From Candidatus Poseidoniales archaeon (lineage in GTDB: Archaea; Thermoplasmatota; Poseidoniia; Poseidoniales; Poseidoniaceae): a stretch of 64,000 nt of DNA. Under the pieces are notes generated by a model. That model worked only from the letters and a program-made list of their open reading frames with translations. It ran no database searches and had not been told where the DNA came from. The stretch is taken from assembly GCA_003602415.1 (NCBI GenBank), contig QQSK01000003.1:201469-265468 (forward strand). The letters are read 5' to 3'. Position 1 is the first letter of the stretch, and each line of letters begins with the position of its first letter. Position numbers and translations under genes: made by a program. Positions 27,484 through 35,726 of the stretch are shown piece by piece.

Positions 27484-29514
27484 ATGGGAAGACCTGTTCT
27501 ATGGCTCGCCACTATCTTGATGGTCTTGCCTGTTGCGAATGCTGGTTATTCTAGCACTCAAGACACTGCAGATGGAAGTGCTTGGTTTGATTGTGAAAAT
27601 TCTTGGGCCAGCATCCATGATTCTCAGGGAAATGAAATAGCAAACGGAAGTGACATCACAGAAATCTTAGTGGCTGGAACTCATTCATTCTACATTGATG
27701 ATGAAGAGAAATGTCAATTCGTAATTCCTGTTACAGATGAATTGCCAAATCTAAAGCCAGCACCCAACGCTGAATTTTACACGATTGATTCCAATGTCAT
27801 AAACACATGTGAAACAAGTTGTGAGCCAACATATACATCGGGTGATATGACTGACCAAAACGATGATGTCTTCGCAATAGATGTTAATGCAAATCAGATT
27901 TTGGTTCTTTCATTAGAAGCTTCATCATCTTCGATTGATATCGAGTTGCACTTCCAAAACAATACTGACCAGGTGAAATTAGATCAGAGCATATCACTTG
28001 CATTGAACACATCGATTGCCGGTCATCATGTCGAGTACATTCCAATTAGCGAAGAGGGGAGGATTATCGTATCGGTTTCGAGTCCAAGTCTTGATGCTAT
28101 ATGGTCAATAAAAACAGAATTATATGCAACTGATGTCATGCAAGAGATTACACAATTTGATGAGATATCAGGTGTTGGTTCTGCACCATTTAAGGCAACT
28201 ATAGGTGCTCATGAATCCCTAACCATCACCGAATCTATCAATCATGAAGGAACACAGAATATTCCTCTAGAATATAGGTATGTATATTCTGAAAACTCGA
28301 TGTCTGAATGGAAAGGTGCATCGTTGGGAAGTCGAATAATTGGCATGGATGATTTACTACACATTGAGTTCAGGTGGGATTGCAATTGTACTTGGTTTTC
28401 CTCGATGTCATTGCATCAGCATTTCGATGCAGGATGGGGACTTGACGCACCCGGTTTCAAACCACTAACTGCATCTAGCGACAATTCATCTTATCCCTTG
28501 ATCACAATGGATGGTCAAATCAATGAGGGGGAGTTAACTCTTCACATGGGTGATTATCAGGATATTTTGAGAGTCGAAACAACCGGTTGGAATGATTCAG
28601 TGCATCTTGTGGATGTTATTGTTGAAGGCGATATTTATGATTTGCAAGTCACTATTTGGGAAATGGACCAAGAAACCTGGGACATTGTAAATGAAAAAAC
28701 TGCAACCTATTCGATGAACAAGATTTCTGTTAATCTTGATGTTGGAAAGGGTACACATTTCATTAGAATACTGCATATCAATGGCTCGGATTCAATATCT
28801 GAGAATTCGAATGAAGTCGAATGGAAAATAAGAGTCAATACCGCTGTTCTAGAAGAGGGAGAGGAACCTTGGTTCCCAGCATCAGAGGCTGTTAAAGATG
28901 CAGCAGATATCTTTTATTGGATAATTGGAATACTGCTAATCGCTCCATTCCTTATTTTCTACATCAATGTGAATAAAGAAAAAAAATATGCTGAAGAATT
29001 CTCTAGTCGAAAAGATAGGCTCGAATGGTTAACCACAAAACTTTCGCAAAGTGATTTCTCGAATCAGGATTTGTCCAGAGCCCTAAGAGCTGTGTCTTCT
29101 CTCGAATGGGAAAAGGCGCTCGAAGTATGGGGAGAGCCTGAATTGAGACACTACACCATGGGTGTCGACATGGCGGTTTGGTCATTGGATAGTTCCAAGG
29201 ATGCAGTTGGGAATTGGCCCCTATTGATTGGACTAAGGCCTCTGGATTGTGAATGGAGTGTAGCCGCACTCAGATTTGAATCTCCAGAAGGTGAATCGTG
29301 GGAGATTTCCAAAGTTGAGCCTAAATTATTGACCAGAGGATATGAGATGTTCTTGGATACGATTCATAACAACACAAGAATATTCATTCAAGTCGATCTT
29401 CAAGGAAATGCTAATTCGATAGACATCCATCTTTCTGGAATGGTTGATGGCGAGCCAATGGCATCGAAACCAGCCAATACTATTTATCGTGACAAAAATC
29501 AATCTGAAGAATGA
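27484..29514 (+). CDS. Exported single-pass protein with large cytoplasmic domain
   Basis: A 676-residue protein with signal peptide MGRPVLWLATILMVLPVANA. The outer part of about 460 residues is beta-rich; a CETSCEPTY segment lies near residue 100. A transmembrane helix (YWIIGILLIAPFLIFYI) near 480 is followed by a cytoplasmic domain of about 180 residues rich in Trp and Glu. I recognise no family. The start is the ATG at 27484, since the GTG at 27436 places 16 residues ahead of the signal peptide. Its stop TGA and the stop of the convergent dnaJ abut to form TGATCA. Confidence 0.82.
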   Translation: MGRPVLWLATILMVLPVANAGYSSTQDTADGSAWFDCENSWASIHDSQGNEIANGSDITEILVAGTHSFYIDDEEKCQFVIPVTDELPNLKPAPNAEFYTIDSNVINTCETSCEPTYTSGDMTDQNDDVFAIDVNANQILVLSLEASSSSIDIELHFQNNTDQVKLDQSISLALNTSIAGHHVEYIPISEEGRIIVSVSSPSLDAIWSIKTELYATDVMQEITQFDEISGVGSAPFKATIGAHESLTITESINHEGTQNIPLEYRYVYSENSMSEWKGASLGSRIIGMDDLLHIEFRWDCNCTWFSSMSLHQHFDAGWGLDAPGFKPLTASSDNSSYPLITMDGQINEGELTLHMGDYQDILRVETTGWNDSVHLVDVIVEGDIYDLQVTIWEMDQETWDIVNEKTATYSMNKISVNLDVGKGTHFIRILHINGSDSISENSNEVEWKIRVNTAVLEEGEEPWFPASEAVKDAADIFYWIIGILLIAPFLIFYINVNKEKKYAEEFSSRKDRLEWLTTKLSQSDFSNQDLSRALRAVSSLEWEKALEVWGEPELRHYTMGVDMAVWSLDSSKDAVGNWPLLIGLRPLDCEWSVAALRFESPEGESWEISKVEPKLLTRGYEMFLDTIHNNTRIFIQVDLQGNANSIDIHLSGMVDGEPMASKPANTIYRDKNQSEE

Positions 29515-30639
29515 TCAATTTCTTCGTTCTTCAGCATCGTCAAGTATTCTATCGATGATGTCAGAAGCTCCTGAGAGTTGTTCTCTTATTTCTTCCAAAG
29601 ATTTCTTGACACTCTTGTCGAATTTCTTTGGCATATGAAGTTTGCAAAGTACTACAACGTCTCCCCTGCCTATGCCTCGACTTGATGGCACACCTCGTGA
29701 ATGAATTGTGATTGTATCTCCTGAGTTGGTGCCTGCAGGGACTTTGATTGTCAGGTCTTTGTCATCGATGTGTGGAATTTTAATTGTGGCACCTAAGGCC
29801 AAGTCACTATATCCCAGCGGTAATGACATAATCAAATCCATTCCGTTTCTTTCAAACCAAGGGTGTTCTTCAATAATCAATTCAATGAATAAATCACCAG
29901 ATATTCCCTTACCATAAGGGGCGGGTTGACCTTTACCACGCATTCGCAACCTTGTACCATCTTGGGCACCGATTGGAATATCAAATCTCAGAACCTGTGA
30001 TTCTGAGCGAAGACCATCTCCAGAACATGATTTACACTTCGAGGTGAATTTTCTTCCTGAGCCGCCACATTGCTGACATGCTCTAATTGAATCTTGAACA
30101 AAAGGACCGATCTGTTGCCTAACTCGAACCTGTCCTGCACCATCACAATCCGTGCATTGAGAGGTAACTCCGTCTTTTGCACCAGTCCCTTCACAGTCTT
30201 GACATGTAACTGGTAAATCCAGTTCAATCTCATCTTTTCCACCATTCAAAACTGATTTCAAACTAATTTCATGTCGAACTAAAATATCGTTGCCTTGACT
30301 CTGTGCTGAACGGCGACGACCTCCTCCAAAGAAACTTGAGAAAAAATCTCCTCCAAGAATATCATCCAGATTGATATTGAATCCTTGGAAACCACCTGGA
30401 CCAAACGGAGATCCCCCTGGAGAATTATGACCGAATCTGTCATAGTTCCTGCGCTTTTCAGAATCGGAAAGAACTGCATATGCCTCTTGTATCTCTTTGA
30501 ATTTTTCATCAGCATCAGGTGCATCGTTTTTGTCAGGATGGTACTTCCTAGCAAGAGAGCGAAAGGCCTTTTTCAATTCCTTTTCATCGGAGTCTTTGGA
30601 AACGCCTAGTACCTCATAGTAGTCTCTCTTATCAGACAT
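29515..30639 (-). CDS. dnaJ: Chaperone DnaJ
   Basis: A 374-residue type I J-protein. The J domain has [10 protein letters not shown] and the HPD motif (KYHPDKND) that stimulates Hsp70 ATPase; a Gly/Phe-rich linker follows ([13 protein letters not shown]). Four CxxCxGxG-type repeats ([32 protein letters not shown]) bind two zinc ions, and the C-terminal substrate domains complete it. The start is the ATG at 30639, directly before the J domain, 53 bases after the preceding gene. DnaK and GrpE are not in the window. DnaJ is a bacterial-type chaperone known in several euryarchaea. Confidence 0.96.
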   Translation of the reverse strand: MSDKRDYYEVLGVSKDSDEKELKKAFRSLARKYHPDKNDAPDADEKFKEIQEAYAVLSDSEKRRNYDRFGHNSPGGSPFGPGGFQGFNINLDDILGGDFFSSFFGGGRRRSAQSQGNDILVRHEISLKSVLNGGKDEIELDLPVTCQDCEGTGAKDGVTSQCTDCDGAGQVRVRQQIGPFVQDSIRACQQCGGSGRKFTSKCKSCSGDGLRSESQVLRFDIPIGAQDGTRLRMRGKGQPAPYGKGISGDLFIELIIEEHPWFERNGMDLIMSLPLGYSDLALGATIKIPHIDDKDLTIKVPAGTNSGDTITIHSRGVPSSRGIGRGDVVVLCKLHMPKKFDKSVKKSLEEIREQLSGASDIIDRILDDAEERRN

Positions 30640-30692
30640 ATCAGCACCTCGGACAAAACATCGTGAACGGTCGGGGTTATTCAGTACAACGC

Positions 30693-31616
30693 CTAGATAT
30701 CGCTCCCACAATTAGAACAAAATCGTTCGCCAACCGGGTTGGAGGCTCCACAGACTCTGCATGTAGGTTGTGGGGAAAAACCGGATTGTGATGGGGTTTT
30801 TGTGGATGTAGGCACAGATGTACCAAATGCCATTTCTTCTATTGACATCTCGCGAATCACCGGTTCACTAATTTGATTTGTTTCTTCATCGATAATCACA
30901 GATTCCTCTCCAGAATCTGTAATAGAAACCATTTCCATTGGTCTTGGTCTCTTAGCCTCCGACTCAATAGGCTGGATTGGAGCAATTGGTCGTTGAGCAA
31001 TTACTGGTGCCTCTGCACTTCTGGCTTGTAAAGCTGCATTTTTGCTAGCGTCTCTTTCGGCTTTTCGATCTCTACCACGTAACGAGAAAATCCAATCTAG
31101 CAGATTGTCCATAGGAGAATTTTTGCGAACTGCCCCAATTGTGGAGTTTACATTTGTATCATCGAATTGTTCATCTCCTGAAACTCTCGCTTGAGCACGA
31201 CGAACATGGTCTGCGTCAATCAGCATTTGAACTTCAACTTCGGAATCAATTTCTGAGTTTTCTGCAACAGAAGCAACTCCAACTGCACCCCCAACCTGTC
31301 CTTTGAGATTGGCTTCTGCTTCTACTGAAAGTTGAGTATCCATTACGATATCTTTCTCCCAAACTCCGCTATCTTCTGCCTTGAAATGCCCACCTACTGA
31401 TTTGACCGCCTTACTGCGTTGCCATTCGTGGTCACGTACTACTCTTGTTTTCTTGAATAGGACAAATCCAATAACTAAACAGATTATGTGCAATCCAATA
31501 TCCAGGTAACTAGAAACAGACATCATATCTCCTAATGGAGTTACGATGAAACGTAAAGCATTGAGAACTAACACTGGCGTTAGTAGAAGAACCACTGAGG
31601 TTAGTTGCCTTGCCAT
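30693..31616 (-). CDS. Two-helix membrane protein with C-terminal zinc ribbon
   Basis: A 307-residue protein. Two hydrophobic helices at about 5-30 and 40-55 are followed by a long polar cytoplasmic region ([20 protein letters not shown] is Gly/Ala-rich), an acidic segment and a final zinc ribbon with [19 protein letters not shown]. The ribbon is the short zinc-ribbon_2 type found in many archaeal regulatory and membrane proteins. The function is unknown. It is 53 bases from dnaJ and about 40 bases from the glycosyltransferase gene, all on the minus strand. Confidence 0.78.
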   Translation of the reverse strand: MARQLTSVVLLLTPVLVLNALRFIVTPLGDMMSVSSYLDIGLHIICLVIGFVLFKKTRVVRDHEWQRSKAVKSVGGHFKAEDSGVWEKDIVMDTQLSVEAEANLKGQVGGAVGVASVAENSEIDSEVEVQMLIDADHVRRAQARVSGDEQFDDTNVNSTIGAVRKNSPMDNLLDWIFSLRGRDRKAERDASKNAALQARSAEAPVIAQRPIAPIQPIESEAKRPRPMEMVSITDSGEESVIIDEETNQISEPVIREMSIEEMAFGTSVPTSTKTPSQSGFSPQPTCRVCGASNPVGERFCSNCGSDI

Positions 31617-31657
31617 CTAATCATTCCTTTTGCATTTCACCAATGAAGGTTTGCGCA

Positions 31658-32632
31658 TTATGTCCGGTCATTTGGCGGTCTACCTGTACGAACCAATCCA
31701 TCGAATAACCCTAATGTAAACGCAGTATGTAACATCATCAGGCATAATGGGATTCCTAAAATCGAGCTGATTTTGGAGTTTTTTAACCCGTATAAAATCC
31801 CCATTAGTAAAAGTGTGATTCCATAAACCGCAGGTGCCCACCACCACTGAGGCAATGCGAAAATCAAAACTAATCCAAAAATAGGTAAAAACTCCCTTGG
31901 ATCAATTCTTTTTGGATGTTTCAGCAAAACTTTGGTTCGCCAAAATCCATAGCGGTGACCCATCTTCCACCAATTTCTAAGAGAGGCTCTTTTGTGCATG
32001 TAAACACATGAAACGTCTGAGCGCCACAATTGCCATCCTTGGTTGATCATGCGCATAGACAAATCACTGTCTTGGCTAGTGATGAAGCGTTCATCCCAAC
32101 CACCGACCGATTTCAATGCCTCAACACGATGTAAACAAAACGCTGGCACTTTGGTTTTCTCACGCCCGTTGAATTTCTTGAATTGACCTCCCCCCGAACC
32201 GATTGGAGAAGAAAGAGCACCTTCGATCCAATCTGAAACTGAACCCTGTGACTCACCGGGCATTGTACAACAACCGATTGCACCGATCTTTGCTCCCAAT
32301 TCTGATTCTAGGGATAACAAATCTCGGACTCGCACTTCAACATGGTCTGTATCAATCCATGAATGGCCTATTATCTCAAAACAATGAGTAATATCCTCAC
32401 CGATTAACTCGAGAGCTAAATTCCTAGCTTGTGAGACGCGCTTTCCGGGATTGTTTACAACCTTGATTGCGTCACCATAACCAGCCAGAATTTCAAGGGT
32501 TTTATCTGTGGAACCACCATCCAAAACTAGGATGTCAATTGGCATCGTTTGAGAAACTAAGCTATCGATGCATTTTGAGATGAATCTCTCTTCATTTAGA
32601 ACGGGTACAACTGCACACACCCGAACTTCCAT
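31658..32632 (-). CDS. Family 2 glycosyltransferase
   Basis: A 324-residue enzyme. The GT-A fold begins at residue 6 with VVPVLNEERFI and continues with the nucleotide-binding VLDGGSTDKT and a DxD-like TSQDSDLSMRM segment near residue 180. Two or three hydrophobic segments near the C-terminus (FLPIFGLVLIFALP and the following ones) attach it to the membrane. Such enzymes add sugars to lipid carriers or exopolymers; the donor and acceptor cannot be read. It is a possible supplier of glycans for the many NxS/T-containing surface proteins in this region, which is inference. Divergent from the UPF0201 gene at 32706. Confidence 0.9.
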   Translation of the reverse strand: MEVRVCAVVPVLNEERFISKCIDSLVSQTMPIDILVLDGGSTDKTLEILAGYGDAIKVVNNPGKRVSQARNLALELIGEDITHCFEIIGHSWIDTDHVEVRVRDLLSLESELGAKIGAIGCCTMPGESQGSVSDWIEGALSSPIGSGGGQFKKFNGREKTKVPAFCLHRVEALKSVGGWDERFITSQDSDLSMRMINQGWQLWRSDVSCVYMHKRASLRNWWKMGHRYGFWRTKVLLKHPKRIDPREFLPIFGLVLIFALPQWWWAPAVYGITLLLMGILYGLKNSKISSILGIPLCLMMLHTAFTLGLFDGLVRTGRPPNDRT

Positions 32633-32705
32633 GACCCTCCCATTTCAATTCAGAATGTCAAGGTTGGCCTTCAAGTTCATGTTATATGTCGTTCTGGAGG
32701 GTAAC

Positions 32706-33212
32706 ATGGCGAGACTAAACCTAACTGGTGTAGACGAAGGTTTGTCCGTGGTAGTTTCTTCAAAATTAACGGGAGCGGATGACCCAGAAATTATTCTTGA
32801 CTCTATTTTGAAATTGTTTCCAGATTTCACTTGCGGTCTACCCGAAAAGCCGATTTTTCCAAGTTCACAAAATGACATCATCGCTTCACAAGATGTTCGC
32901 TTGGATGTATTCCTTCAAGCCCTGCATAAGCAATCCATTCTGGATACATCTCTAGATTTTATGTCTGCTAATCTAGATGAAACCGGTACTGTATTCCACA
33001 TTTCAAGACAGGCCGCAATGGCGGGCAAGGTAGCATTCCCCTTACAGGGAATTGAGCCATTAGGCGGCGTCATTACAATCGAAATAGATGGTCAAAATCT
33101 TGGTGATTGGTTGGAAGCTGCCACATGGCATAATGGAAGAGAAAATATCCCACGCCGAATAGGTGATGAGTTCACTATGGATGATTCTGGTGAAGCGGTA
33201 ACCTGGCACTAA
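32706..33212 (+). CDS. UPF0201 family RNA-binding-fold protein
   Basis: A 168-residue protein matching the archaeal UPF0201 (DUF54) pattern: an N-terminal strand with SVVVSSKLTGADDPEIILDSILKLFPDF, the helix QALHKQSILDTSLDFM and the segment FHISRQAAMAGKVAF ending with LGGVITIEIDG. The family fold resembles ribosomal protein L5 and is thought to bind RNA; its role is unknown. I choose the ATG at 32706, as GGAGGG lies a few bases before it and the family similarity begins there; the longer frame from 32568 is not supported. The tail overlaps the convergent peptidase/Nudix gene by 38 bases. Confidence 0.82.
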   Translation: MARLNLTGVDEGLSVVVSSKLTGADDPEIILDSILKLFPDFTCGLPEKPIFPSSQNDIIASQDVRLDVFLQALHKQSILDTSLDFMSANLDETGTVFHISRQAAMAGKVAFPLQGIEPLGGVITIEIDGQNLGDWLEAATWHNGRENIPRRIGDEFTMDDSGEAVTWH

Positions 33213-34122
33213 TCGCTTCTGCAATCTCTTGATCAGGTCCAAGCCAATCAACCTCGTTTGGTCCTTCGCACCAATGTACTCTATCGTGAACATGTAATTT
33301 CATTTCTCCACTTAGGATGAAACATTCCATCACATGTAATCGAACAACAACATCACCATGGTCAAAAATCCATTTGCCAACACTCTTACCGGTTGAAACA
33401 TCGAGTTCCAATTCCTCTTTGATTTCACGAATCAAGCATTGAGATGTGTCCTCACCCTCTTCGAATTTACCTCCTGGAAATTCCCACCAGCCTGCATGCT
33501 TTTCGGAAGGTGATCGGCGAGCAGCAAGAAATTTGCCTTCATGAATAATCGCTCCAGCACCTACGTCTAAGCAAGACGGCCTAAGCATTCTATCAATGCA
33601 CTGCAAGACTAAACCTTTGGCATCAGCCTGTTGTAATGGTAAATGCAGGAAGAAACAGGGAGTCTCATCATTGATTACCGATAGAGTACGATATAGTGTT
33701 TCATTGCAAATGTATTCTCCAGCATCATTACTAATCACAGGAGAATCTATCATTCTCTCAATATCCCAATCATCAACATTGATTGTGGAAAATAAATCCC
33801 CATTTCCACTGATTGTTTTGTTTGATATCATTCTACCAGAATTATCTGGTATTCGAAAGTCTAGGATGTCTTTTGCTCGTAATTCGATTCTTGGATGGGT
33901 TGAGTTTTCAGCTAGACCAATGTGGACAATTGCATCATAACTCTTTGTCTCCAACAGATTGGAGGTTTTCATAGCACCTTCTTTGTCGACAGATAATACA
34001 AGGGATTCAATTTGATGTCCACGCACCACACTTTGTTCAACTGAAAGTGCGACATCGCCTGAAACATTGGTTGTGTGCGTGCCGAATGGCTCGAAACCAG
34101 TAACGAGAACTCGACCTCCCAT
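33175..34122 (-). CDS. Pyroglutamyl-peptidase I fused to a Nudix hydrolase
   Basis: A 315-residue fusion. Residues 1-185 are a C15 peptidase that removes N-terminal pyroglutamate: VLVTGFEPFG at the start, catalytic Glu80, Cys139 (AGEYICNET) and His160 (FFLHLPL) all present, plus the family's RIPDN. Residues 186-315 form a MutT-like Nudix domain (GAIIHEGKFLAARR, WWEFPGGKFEEGE) with a complete box from Gly218 to Glu237 (REIKEE). Nudix enzymes hydrolyse nucleoside diphosphates; MutT-like ones clean 8-oxo-dGTP. The two reactions are unrelated, and I know no common fusion. The start is the ATG at 34122. The reading frame is continuous through the junction. Confidence 0.88.
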   Translation of the reverse strand: MGGRVLVTGFEPFGTHTTNVSGDVALSVEQSVVRGHQIESLVLSVDKEGAMKTSNLLETKSYDAIVHIGLAENSTHPRIELRAKDILDFRIPDNSGRMISNKTISGNGDLFSTINVDDWDIERMIDSPVISNDAGEYICNETLYRTLSVINDETPCFFLHLPLQQADAKGLVLQCIDRMLRPSCLDVGAGAIIHEGKFLAARRSPSEKHAGWWEFPGGKFEEGEDTSQCLIREIKEELELDVSTGKSVGKWIFDHGDVVVRLHVMECFILSGEMKLHVHDRVHWCEGPNEVDWLGPDQEIAEAISARLPLHQNHP

Positions 34123-34176
34123 ATTCCCCCTCTAGAACTACAATCCAATGAGCATTTGCGTCGCCACATTGACAAG

Positions 34177-34182
34177 TATAAA
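34177..34182 (+). promoter_or_regulatory. TATA box for the small membrane protein gene
   Basis: TATAAA is located 17 bases before the ATG at 34199, matching a leaderless archaeal promoter; there is no ribosome site before that ATG. This supports 34199 over the upstream in-frame start at 34148. Confidence 0.5.
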
Positions 34183-34198
34183 CCGATACGACCTATTG

Positions 34199-34528
34199 AT
34201 GGAAGACGAAGATTCAGTCATCGAGGTAGTCGTTCCTACCGAAGAAGATGATATCGATTCTTTCGCTTTGACAAAGACGATTTGGGAAGAAATCACCGCT
34301 GGTGTGGGGATTTGGGGCGCATTTCGTCCAATCATTGCCGTTGCATTATCCTTGATTCCATTCTTATACTTGGGACAACATTTCAATCGCAAGCACCAAA
34401 GAGGATTTGATTGGTTCATGCTACAAATCCCACTTGCATTTACTCTTGTGCTATGGGTTCTACTTTATGCCTGGTCGATTTTTGATGCATGGAGAGATGC
34501 AAGTATTCAAGTCTCGGAATCATCATGA
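34199..34528 (+). CDS. Small two-helix membrane protein, unknown
   Basis: A 109-residue protein with an acidic N-terminus and two hydrophobic helices, PIIAVALSLIPFLYLG and the AFTLVLWVLLYAW segment, joined by a basic, aromatic loop (HFNRKHQRGFDWF). I recognise no family. The TATA box at 34177-34182 sets the start. The tail overlaps the convergent metalloprotease gene by 6 bases. Confidence 0.7.
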   Translation: MEDEDSVIEVVVPTEEDDIDSFALTKTIWEEITAGVGIWGAFRPIIAVALSLIPFLYLGQHFNRKHQRGFDWFMLQIPLAFTLVLWVLLYAWSIFDAWRDASIQVSESS

Positions 34529-35281
34529 CCAAATTTGGAAACTGCACTCTAGTTCGCCACTAGCCATTTGTTCTAGGTCAGATTTGTCATCAGCATCAAA
34601 TTCATCAGGAATATTTCCACTTATGAAATTGCCAACAGTATTACTTTCAATTGCCCAATACATTACTGAATCATCATTGCTTGAATGACCAGGATGATCT
34701 GGGTCCTCGTGGTCAATTGGTGATTGGTACACAAGATTCACTAAACCTAGAAGATGCCCTGCTTCATGAATAGTGACCGCACGTTCTACCTCTTCACTAG
34801 AAGGTCTGCCCAAGAAACCTTCAGCATCTTCAACAGAGTCCTTGAACACTGCTACAGTAGATGCATCTACCGCCACTCCCAGTACGGAATCATCATTGTA
34901 TGTACCCTTAGGGAATAGGAAGTACCAGTGTAGTGTATCGGAACCCATGGCATCACCGCCATGCTTCCACCTAGCATCCCTTACATCATCTGAAGACCAT
35001 ATTGAGTCAATAGAAAAATCGGTTTCATCTGCTCTAATTGTAATTCCATCTGGTTTGTCACAGACTTCCAATAATCGTGTTCTTACCAAATCCATTGCAA
35101 TTGGGTCGTAACCACTTTCATACAAAAAATGGATTTCCATCTTTTCGAATTTATCGTCTTGAAGACAGGCTAAAGTAAGCCCTCCAGGTATTCCTCTTTC
35201 TTCAGCAAAAATACTGTCTTCTCCAAAACATCCTGAGAATCCTGAAGTCAGCAACAAAATTACTACCAATGAAAATCTCAT
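34523..35281 (-). CDS. Lipoprotein metalloprotease (metzincin-like)
   Basis: A 252-residue exported protein. The signal peptide ends in a lipobox-like FSGC, so Cys18 is probably lipid-linked. The zinc motif IHEAGHLLGLVN gives His172, Glu173 and His176; the usual third metzincin ligand position is Asn182 instead of His or Asp. A His/Asp-rich loop (DHEDPDHPGHSS, about 190-201) follows and then the Met-turn SVMYW with Met207. The fold is therefore metzincin-like, with the third ligand perhaps from the loop. It would hydrolyse proteins at the outer surface. Likely cotranscribed with the two genes upstream (35290-35712 and the giant gene). Confidence 0.85.
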   Translation of the reverse strand: MRFSLVVILLLTSGFSGCFGEDSIFAEERGIPGGLTLACLQDDKFEKMEIHFLYESGYDPIAMDLVRTRLLEVCDKPDGITIRADETDFSIDSIWSSDDVRDARWKHGGDAMGSDTLHWYFLFPKGTYNDDSVLGVAVDASTVAVFKDSVEDAEGFLGRPSSEEVERAVTIHEAGHLLGLVNLVYQSPIDHEDPDHPGHSSNDDSVMYWAIESNTVGNFISGNIPDEFDADDKSDLEQMASGELECSFQIWS

Positions 35282-35289
35282 AATCTCAC

Positions 35290-35712
35290 CTAAAAATCAT
35301 CTGGAATATCTGTTGGGCTAAACAGTTGACCTGGCCCTGCAGCCTGTGAAAGCTGTCCTCTGACCAGGTGTTCCCATGAACGCATTACTCCCAATGCATC
35401 ACTAACTAACATTTGTTCTTCTTCAAGAGTCACTCTAATCAAAGTATCAAGAATGTCCATTCTGTCACGGTCAACTAAAGAAAGCGCCTTGTCCAATTCA
35501 AAAGTTGATTCACTCTCAACAGGTTCAACGTCTAAGGGCCATGGAGTAGAAAGATTGGTTGGAATGTTTTGTGAATGGTCTTGCAACTGCTTCAGAAGTC
35601 GGTTCGTCCATCTTGATATAACCAAACTAGTCTCCAAAACTGGCATGTTGAGTTGGTTGATTAGATTGACTAACCTCTCTTGGAGAGTAACCATTGAATC
35701 AGTTCCGCTCAT
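35290..35712 (-). CDS. Small helical cytoplasmic protein, unknown
   Basis: A 140-residue protein, probably all helical, with an amphipathic N-terminal half and an acidic middle. No signal peptide or membrane helix. I recognise no family. The start is the ATG at 35712, 15 bases after the stop of the giant upstream gene; the longer frame from 35796 would overlap that gene. Because the upstream product ends in a cytoplasmic tail, a partner role for this protein is conceivable but unsupported. Confidence 0.68.
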   Translation of the reverse strand: MSGTDSMVTLQERLVNLINQLNMPVLETSLVISRWTNRLLKQLQDHSQNIPTNLSTPWPLDVEPVESESTFELDKALSLVDRDRMDILDTLIRVTLEEEQMLVSDALGVMRSWEHLVRGQLSQAAGPGQLFSPTDIPDDF

Positions 35713-35726
35713 ATGAGAACCTCTGA

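Noticed and set aside
29508-29525. Near-palindrome around TGATCA at convergent stops
   Set aside because: It follows from two genes both ending in acidic or Glu codons with abutting stop codons; no extra structure is needed.
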